A stretch of 16,513 nt of DNA. It comes from Candidatus Bipolaricaulota bacterium (lineage in GTDB: Bacteria > Bipolaricaulota > Bipolaricaulia > RBG-16-55-9). Shown in pieces: positions 12,617 through 16,513 of this stretch. The DNA lies in contig WFPR01000249.1 of assembly GCA_015487455.1 (NCBI GenBank), positions 1 through 16,513 on the forward strand, written 5' to 3'. The notes beneath the pieces are model-generated. The model saw only the letters and a list, made by a program, of their open reading frames with translations, did not search any database and was not told where the DNA came from. Every line of letters starts with the position of its first letter. The stretch's first letter is position 1. Position numbers and translations under genes: made by a program.

Positions 12617-13828
12617 TCACGCTCTATCGAGTCGATCGGCCAAGCGCTTCAGGATCTCCCGCGCCAGCTCGCGCTTGGGCATCAAGGGCAGCGCCTCCAC
12701 GCGACCGTCCTTGAAGATGAGGGTCACGGCGTTGGTGTCCACTTCGGGCCCCGCGCCCTCCTGGGAGAGGTCGTTGGCCACGATCGCGTCCAACCCCTTT
12801 TGCTCGAGCTTTTGTCGGGCTTTCTCCACGAGGTCGCCCGTCTCCGCCGCGAAGCCGACCAAGAGGGGCCGCTTGCGCTCGCCCTTCAGCGCCTCGCCCA
12901 GCTCCTTCAGGATGTCGGGCGTTCGCTCTAACTCCAGCGTGAGCGTTTCAGCGGAGAGCTTGCTCTCCTTGTGGGCGAGGGGGCGCTTGGGCCGCCAGTC
13001 GGCCACCGCCGCGGCCATGAGCACCCAGTCGCAGTCGGGGGCGTGCTCCAAAACGGCCCGGCGCATCTCCTCGGCGCTCTCGACCCGAATGAGGTCAACG
13101 CCCGCGGGCGGCGTCAGCGGGGTCGGCCCGCTGATCAGCCGCACGTGGGCCCCCATGTCGCGGGCGGCCTCCGCCAACGCGTAGCCCATCTTCCCCGACG
13201 AGCGATTCGTGATGCAGCGCATGGGGTCGAGGCGCTCCCGCGTCGGCCCCGCCGTGATCAGCACCCGGAGCCCCCGCAGTCGCGAGCCCTCCGTCAGGAT
13301 GCGCTCGACCTCCGCGACGATCTTGTCTTCAGCCGGAAAGCGTCCGATCCCCTCCCGCCCGCTGGCCAGGCGCCCGATCTCGGGCTCCACGAAGCGGTAG
13401 CCCAACGCCTCCAGCTCGCGCTTGTTCCGCTGGAAGATGGGGTTCTCGTACATCTGGGCTTCCATCGCGGGGACGACCAGCACGGGCGCCCGCGTCGCGG
13501 CGACGAGGGCCGTGAGATACTCGTCCGCGAGCCCCGAGGCGATCCGCCCGATGATGTCGTACGTCGCGGGCATCACGACGACCAGCTCCGCCCAGTAGGC
13601 CAGCTCGACGTGCCCCAGGGGCTCGTCCCTGAACAGGTCGATCAGCACGGGCCTGCGGGTGAGGGCCTCCAGCGTGAGGGGGGCGATGAACTCGCGGGCC
13701 GCACGGGTCATCACGACCCGGACGTCCGCCCCCCGCTGCACGAGCTGGCTGACGACCCCGGCGGCCTTGTAGGCGGCGATCCCGCCGCAGATCCCTACGA
13801 CAACCTTGCGTCCCGAGAGGGCGTTCAT
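12617..13828 (-). CDS. coaBC: Bifunctional phosphopantothenoylcysteine decarboxylase / phosphopantothenate-cysteine ligase
   Basis: Two consecutive steps of coenzyme A synthesis: CoaB joins 4'-phosphopantothenate to cysteine using CTP, and the flavoprotein CoaC decarboxylates the product. From ATG 13828 it has 403 residues. The CoaC half (~1-185) has VVVGICGGIAAYKA, catalytic His in HVELAYWAEL, and PATYDIIGRIASGLADE. The CoaB half (~190-403) has ITAGPTRERLDPMRCITNRS, MAAAVADWRP, GFAAETGD and IVAND. Two CoaC residues are atypical: the PxMN Asn (E. coli Asn125) is Glu in VPAMEAQMYENP, and the ACGD Cys (E. coli Cys158) is Ser in RLASGREGIGRF. The alternative start TTG 13834 lies only 2 nt after the promoter -10 and is rejected. 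The CoaB motif is normal; decarboxylase activity is less certain. Confidence 0.93.
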   Translation of the reverse strand: MNALSGRKVVVGICGGIAAYKAAGVVSQLVQRGADVRVVMTRAAREFIAPLTLEALTRRPVLIDLFRDEPLGHVELAYWAELVVVMPATYDIIGRIASGLADEYLTALVAATRAPVLVVPAMEAQMYENPIFQRNKRELEALGYRFVEPEIGRLASGREGIGRFPAEDKIVAEVERILTEGSRLRGLRVLITAGPTRERLDPMRCITNRSSGKMGYALAEAARDMGAHVRLISGPTPLTPPAGVDLIRVESAEEMRRAVLEHAPDCDWVLMAAAVADWRPKRPLAHKESKLSAETLTLELERTPDILKELGEALKGERKRPLLVGFAAETGDLVEKARQKLEQKGLDAIVANDLSQEGAGPEVDTNAVTLIFKDGRVEALPLMPKRELAREILKRLADRLDRA

Positions 13829-13836
13829 CCCCAAGA

Positions 13837-13865
13837 ATCGTAGGCGGCTGGGGGCGAAAAGTCAA
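13837..13865 (-). promoter_or_regulatory. coaBC promoter, leaderless
   Basis: On the minus strand: TTGACT (13860-13865), a 17-nt spacer, TACGAT (13837-13842), then 8 nt to ATG 13828. The -35 box starts 1 nt after the stop of the upstream gene, so coaBC has its own promoter despite the 38-nt gap. Confidence 0.75.
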
Positions 13866-13866
13866 A

Positions 13867-14913
13867 CTAGAAGCGGAGCTGGAGCCCCAGGGTGGGCTCG
13901 CGGAGGCCCTCCGGGGTGAGCCGGGTGGAGAAGCGGAGCAGCCCGGCCAGCGAGGCCTCCAGCTTGAACTCGCTCAGGCCCAGGCTGAACGTCGCCTGGC
14001 CCGTCAGGCTGAGCGACCCGAGCTGCGCCGTGATCACCAAGGTCTCCTGCTGGAGCCCCTCGCCCCGGGCGAAGACCGTCGTGCTGGTGATGGTGTTGGC
14101 GCCGATCCGGAAGCGGACCTCGAGCTGTCCTCGGGTGAGGGTGAGGTCGGCCGGGTCGAGCTGGGCCTCGCTGCGGACCGCGCCGCTCCGGATCGTGATG
14201 GTGATCCGCTCGACGTCGAAGAGCGCCCGCGGCTCGATCGACGAAAACGCGAAGGGCCAGCTGGGGCTGCCCGTAAGCTCGGCCTCGGCGTCGAGGCCCA
14301 AAGCGCTGAGCGCACCCTTGAGGTTGAAGACCAGTGTGACCCCTTCCTCGCTCTGCGGCAGCGGGATTTCTGAGCTCAAAAGGTTGCTCACGAGATATTG
14401 CATGAGGTCGGCTAAGAAGTCGAGCTTGGCCGCCAGCGAGGCGACCCCCCCGAAGCGGAGCACCAGCTCGTCGCGGCCGTCGCTGTCGCTGTCGACAAGC
14501 CAGGAGCCGGAGCCCTCGTTCCCTTGGGGGCCGAGCGCCGCGCGGATGAGCGCGTTCTTCCAGTCGAGGTGAAGGGCGAGGTCCTCGATGCTCTCGCTGA
14601 GCTTGAACGTCCGCGCGGGCGCGCCCAAGCCCGCCTGGGCGCCGAGCCGTTTGCTTCGGAGCTCTTCAAGCTCGAGCAGGCGCTTCAGCGTGTAGGGGAG
14701 CAGGACGACGCCGGACGTCGAGGGCTGCCCCAAAGGCGGCAGCTCAACCTTCAGGACAGAAGGGACGGAAGGGCCCAGCGGAGCTTGGGGTGGGAGCTCC
14801 CCGCCGTCCGCCGCCCGCCCCTCCGAAACGACCGTGAGCGACAACGACACGAGCAAGACGCCCAGCGTCAGCGCTGTCCTCATCGTCATCGTTATCGTCA
14901 TCGTTCGCCTCAT
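13867..14913 (-). CDS. Exported beta-rich protein, possibly outer-membrane associated; family not recognised
   Basis: A 348-residue protein that I cannot assign to a named family. From ATG 14913 it begins MRRTMTITMTMRTALTLGVLLVSLSL, a basic n-region plus a hydrophobic core, with likely cleavage near EGRA-ADGG: a Sec signal peptide. A Pro-rich spacer follows, then helical segments (TLKRLLELEELRSK), a calcium-loop-like DSDSDGRDE, and from the middle on many short alternating strands (ITITIRSGA, LEVRFRIGANTITST, LVITAQLGSLSLTG). It ends PTLGLQLRF, with a terminal Phe and hydrophobic residues at -3, -5 and -7, the pattern recognised by the BAM outer-membrane insertase. A longer open frame to 14973 exists, but the promoter lies between, favouring ATG 14913. 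The gene diverges from a sensor kinase. Confidence 0.8.
   Translation of the reverse strand: MRRTMTITMTMRTALTLGVLLVSLSLTVVSEGRAADGGELPPQAPLGPSVPSVLKVELPPLGQPSTSGVVLLPYTLKRLLELEELRSKRLGAQAGLGAPARTFKLSESIEDLALHLDWKNALIRAALGPQGNEGSGSWLVDSDSDGRDELVLRFGGVASLAAKLDFLADLMQYLVSNLLSSEIPLPQSEEGVTLVFNLKGALSALGLDAEAELTGSPSWPFAFSSIEPRALFDVERITITIRSGAVRSEAQLDPADLTLTRGQLEVRFRIGANTITSTTVFARGEGLQQETLVITAQLGSLSLTGQATFSLGLSEFKLEASLAGLLRFSTRLTPEGLREPTLGLQLRF
14881..14904. repeat. ATCGTC-type hexamer repeat at a gene start
   Basis: CATCGT, CATCGT, TATCGT, CATCGT in tandem. On the minus strand it encodes repeated Thr-Met/Thr-Ile just before the signal-peptide core and creates several closely spaced in-frame ATG codons. 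Confidence 0.8.
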
Positions 14914-14928
14914 CCGACCCTTGAGGGG

Positions 14929-14958
14929 AGTGTAGCACGTTTTCGGGGAACGCGTCAA
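14929..14958 (-). promoter_or_regulatory. Promoter of the exported beta-rich protein
   Basis: On the minus strand: TTGACG (14953-14958), an 18-nt spacer and TACACT (14929-14934), then 15 nt to ATG 14913, so the 5' UTR would be about 8 nt. An AAGGGT lies just before the ATG. Confidence 0.7.
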
Positions 14959-14987
14959 GGCTCTAGGCCACATTCCCGCGATCTGGA

Positions 14988-15016
14988 TTGACTTCCCTCG
15001 CCCTCCGGCCTACACT
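14988..15016 (+). promoter_or_regulatory. Histidine kinase promoter
   Basis: TTGACT (14988-14993), a 17-nt spacer and TACACT (15011-15016), then 13 nt to ATG 15030, with no Shine-Dalgarno in between. Its -10 hexamer is identical to that of the divergent gene; the two -35 boxes are 29 bp apart. Confidence 0.72.
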
Positions 15017-15029
15017 CTTCGTCGGCGCC

Positions 15030-16513
15030 ATGATAGCGTGGATTCGGCGGTTTCGGACAACCCGCAGGTGGAGCCTGCGATACAAGTTCATCGCTACACT
15101 GGCGGTGTTCACCGTCGCGCTGTCCGCCTCGTTCGGCTGGATCTCGGCCCAACGCCTGGAGGCCGAGCTGAAGGGACAGGTGCTCCAGCGGGGCTACACG
15201 ATCGCCCGCCAGCTGGCCGACAGCCTGGCCGACCCGGCAAACCGCACCTCCGAGCAGCTCTTCAGGCTCCTGTTCTACTACCTCATATTCACCAAGCCCC
15301 AGGGGAGCGACCTGCTCTACATCCAGCTGGTCAAGGAGGGGGAGACGGCCGCGATCCCGACGGGGATTGAGACGGTCCTGGGGCTCGCGCCGCTGGAGCT
15401 GGACGTGACCGAGCGGGTCGTGGAGCGCCGCTGGCCCGACACGGGCACGCCCTATCTCGACCTGATCGTGGCCGTGACCGGGCCGGGCGCCCGGGTGATC
15501 TGGCAGCCCGGTCGCCCCGCCCGCGTCGAGCGCGTCCCCCCGGCCTACGTACGCTTGGGGCTCTCACTGGCGTACGTCGAGAGCGTCATGCGCCGGGAGC
15601 TGCTGCGCACGGCGGCCCTGAGCCTGCTCTACATCCTCGTCGGGCTCGGCCTGGCCTTCTGGCTCTACAAGAGCATCCTCGGCCCCATCGAGGCGCTCAC
15701 CGAGTCCGTCAAGCGCTTTAAGGACGACCGCCACGCCCGCGCCCACGTGCGCACCGGCGACGAGCTGCAGACGTTAGCCGAGGAGTTCAACCGCATGGCC
15801 GAGGCCATCCAGGAGCGCGACGAGCGGCTCGAGCGGGTCAACGAGCGGCTGCGCCGGGCCAACCGCGTCAAGAGCGAGTTCCTGGCCGTCATGGGCCACG
15901 AGCTGAAGACGCCCCTGCACGCGATCCGCGGCTACGCCCAGTTGCTCCTGGAGGGCATCGACGGCCCCGTCACCCCCGAACAGCGCGAGGACCTCGAGAA
16001 CATCCTGAAGTCGAGCGACCACCTGAGGGAGCTGATCGACAACGTGCTGCAGTTCAGCAAGCTCGAGTCGGGGGAGGAGGCGCTGCACCCCACCCGCGTC
16101 GCCGTCCGGCCGCTCCTCGAGGAGGCCCTGCAGAACGTCAAGGTGCTCGCGCGGGGGAAGGCCCTGACCGTTCAGATCCACGCGGCCGACGGGCTGACCG
16201 TCGAGGCCGACGAGACGAAGCTCAAGCAGGTGCTCATCAACCTCCTGAGCAACGCGCTGAAGTACACGCCTCGGGGGCGGGTGACGGTGAGGGCCGAGCC
16301 GCGCGACGGCGAGGTGCTCTTTACGGTTCAAGACACCGGGGTCGGCATCCCCCCCGAAGCGTTGGAGCGGGTGTTCGAGCCCTTCACCCAGCTGGACTCC
16401 TCCGACGCGCGCCCGTGGGGCGGGCTCGGGCTGGGGCTCTCGATCGTGAAGCGCTACGTCGAGATGCACGGGGGGCGGGTCTGGGTCGAGAGCGCGCCCG
16501 GCCGGGGGAGCAC
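15030..16513 (+). CDS. Membrane sensor histidine kinase (HAMP-HisKA-HATPase), 3' end beyond window
   Basis: The sensor of a two-component system, autophosphorylating on His and passing phosphate to a response regulator not seen here. 494 codons are present. A basic N-terminus (IRRFRTTRRW) precedes membrane helix 1 (~20-38). An extracytoplasmic domain (~39-190) of unrecognised type follows, then helix 2 (~193-213, SLLYILVGLGLAFWLY). HAMP (~214-265) leads into a coiled coil (AIQERDERLERVNERLRRAN). HisKA has MGHELKTPLHAI with His290. The HATPase domain has NLLSNALKYT (Asn404), DTGVGIP, FEPFTQ and GLGLGLSIVKRYVEMHGG, so only the last few residues or an extra C-terminal domain are missing. It diverges from the exported beta-rich protein, a candidate target or partner. 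The signal sensed is unknown. Confidence 0.93.
   Translation, partial: MIAWIRRFRTTRRWSLRYKFIATLAVFTVALSASFGWISAQRLEAELKGQVLQRGYTIARQLADSLADPANRTSEQLFRLLFYYLIFTKPQGSDLLYIQLVKEGETAAIPTGIETVLGLAPLELDVTERVVERRWPDTGTPYLDLIVAVTGPGARVIWQPGRPARVERVPPAYVRLGLSLAYVESVMRRELLRTAALSLLYILVGLGLAFWLYKSILGPIEALTESVKRFKDDRHARAHVRTGDELQTLAEEFNRMAEAIQERDERLERVNERLRRANRVKSEFLAVMGHELKTPLHAIRGYAQLLLEGIDGPVTPEQREDLENILKSSDHLRELIDNVLQFSKLESGEEALHPTRVAVRPLLEEALQNVKVLARGKALTVQIHAADGLTVEADETKLKQVLINLLSNALKYTPRGRVTVRAEPRDGEVLFTVQDTGVGIPPEALERVFEPFTQLDSSDARPWGGLGLGLSIVKRYVEMHGGRVWVESAPGRGS

Noticed and set aside
1..16513. CRISPR arrays, tRNA or rRNA genes, insertion sequences, prophage
   Set aside because: No spaced direct repeats, cloverleaf-like segments, transposase or phage reading frames were recognised by eye on either strand; a dedicated RNA search was not possible.

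Overview
The window is GC-rich bacterial chromosome carrying 12 apparently intact genes, one kinase gene cut by the right edge, and two broken ABC-transporter genes. No rRNA, tRNA, CRISPR array or transposase was seen. The gene set includes menaquinone-type prenyl enzymes, SpoVS without other sporulation genes, secreted glycosidases, and an envelope protein ending in an outer-membrane-type terminal Phe. It suggests a two-membrane, possibly thermophilic bacterium such as a Bipolaricaulota (Acetothermia), Deinococcota or Armatimonadota relative. That placement is inference only.

Left part (1-5457, plus strand). Two overlapping genes encode exported carbohydrate-active proteins: a GH-like TIM barrel with a beta-galactosidase-trimerisation-type domain, and a GH5-like endoglycanase. 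Both seem to begin at a non-standard start, most clearly CTG at 2313. Next comes the wreck of a three-gene ABC-2 exporter. The ATPase survives only as its first ~56 codons and stops at the G-P-N just before the Walker A loop. An AbrB/PIN (VapBC-type) toxin-antitoxin cassette with its own promoter and palindromic operator follows at that point. After the cassette comes the last permease, which is frameshifted in a run of six G.

Middle (5545-9799). A minus-strand run (menA, a CPBP-family membrane protease, an acyl-CoA dehydrogenase) diverges from a plus-strand run (long-chain polyprenyl diphosphate synthase, spoVS). The prenyl synthase and MenA would supply and attach the menaquinone side chain. 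Their divergent promoters lie within 96 bp and both start codons sit 8-9 nt after the -10 box.

Right part (9888-16513). argS and ftsY form a plus-strand pair and converge on a minus-strand coaBC. The gene upstream of coaBC encodes a probable exported beta-rich protein and diverges from a membrane sensor histidine kinase gene.

Most notable points: (i) a coherent set of promoters (TTGAC-like, 17-18 nt, TANNNT) placed so close to the start codon that several mRNAs should be leaderless; (ii) the toxin-antitoxin cassette inside a decayed exporter operon; (iii) a CoaC domain whose Asn125 and Cys158 equivalents are Glu and Ser; (iv) frame-preserving hexanucleotide repeats at signal peptides and in one enzyme loop; (v) an in-frame four-cysteine zinc-ribbon insertion in the PIN toxin.
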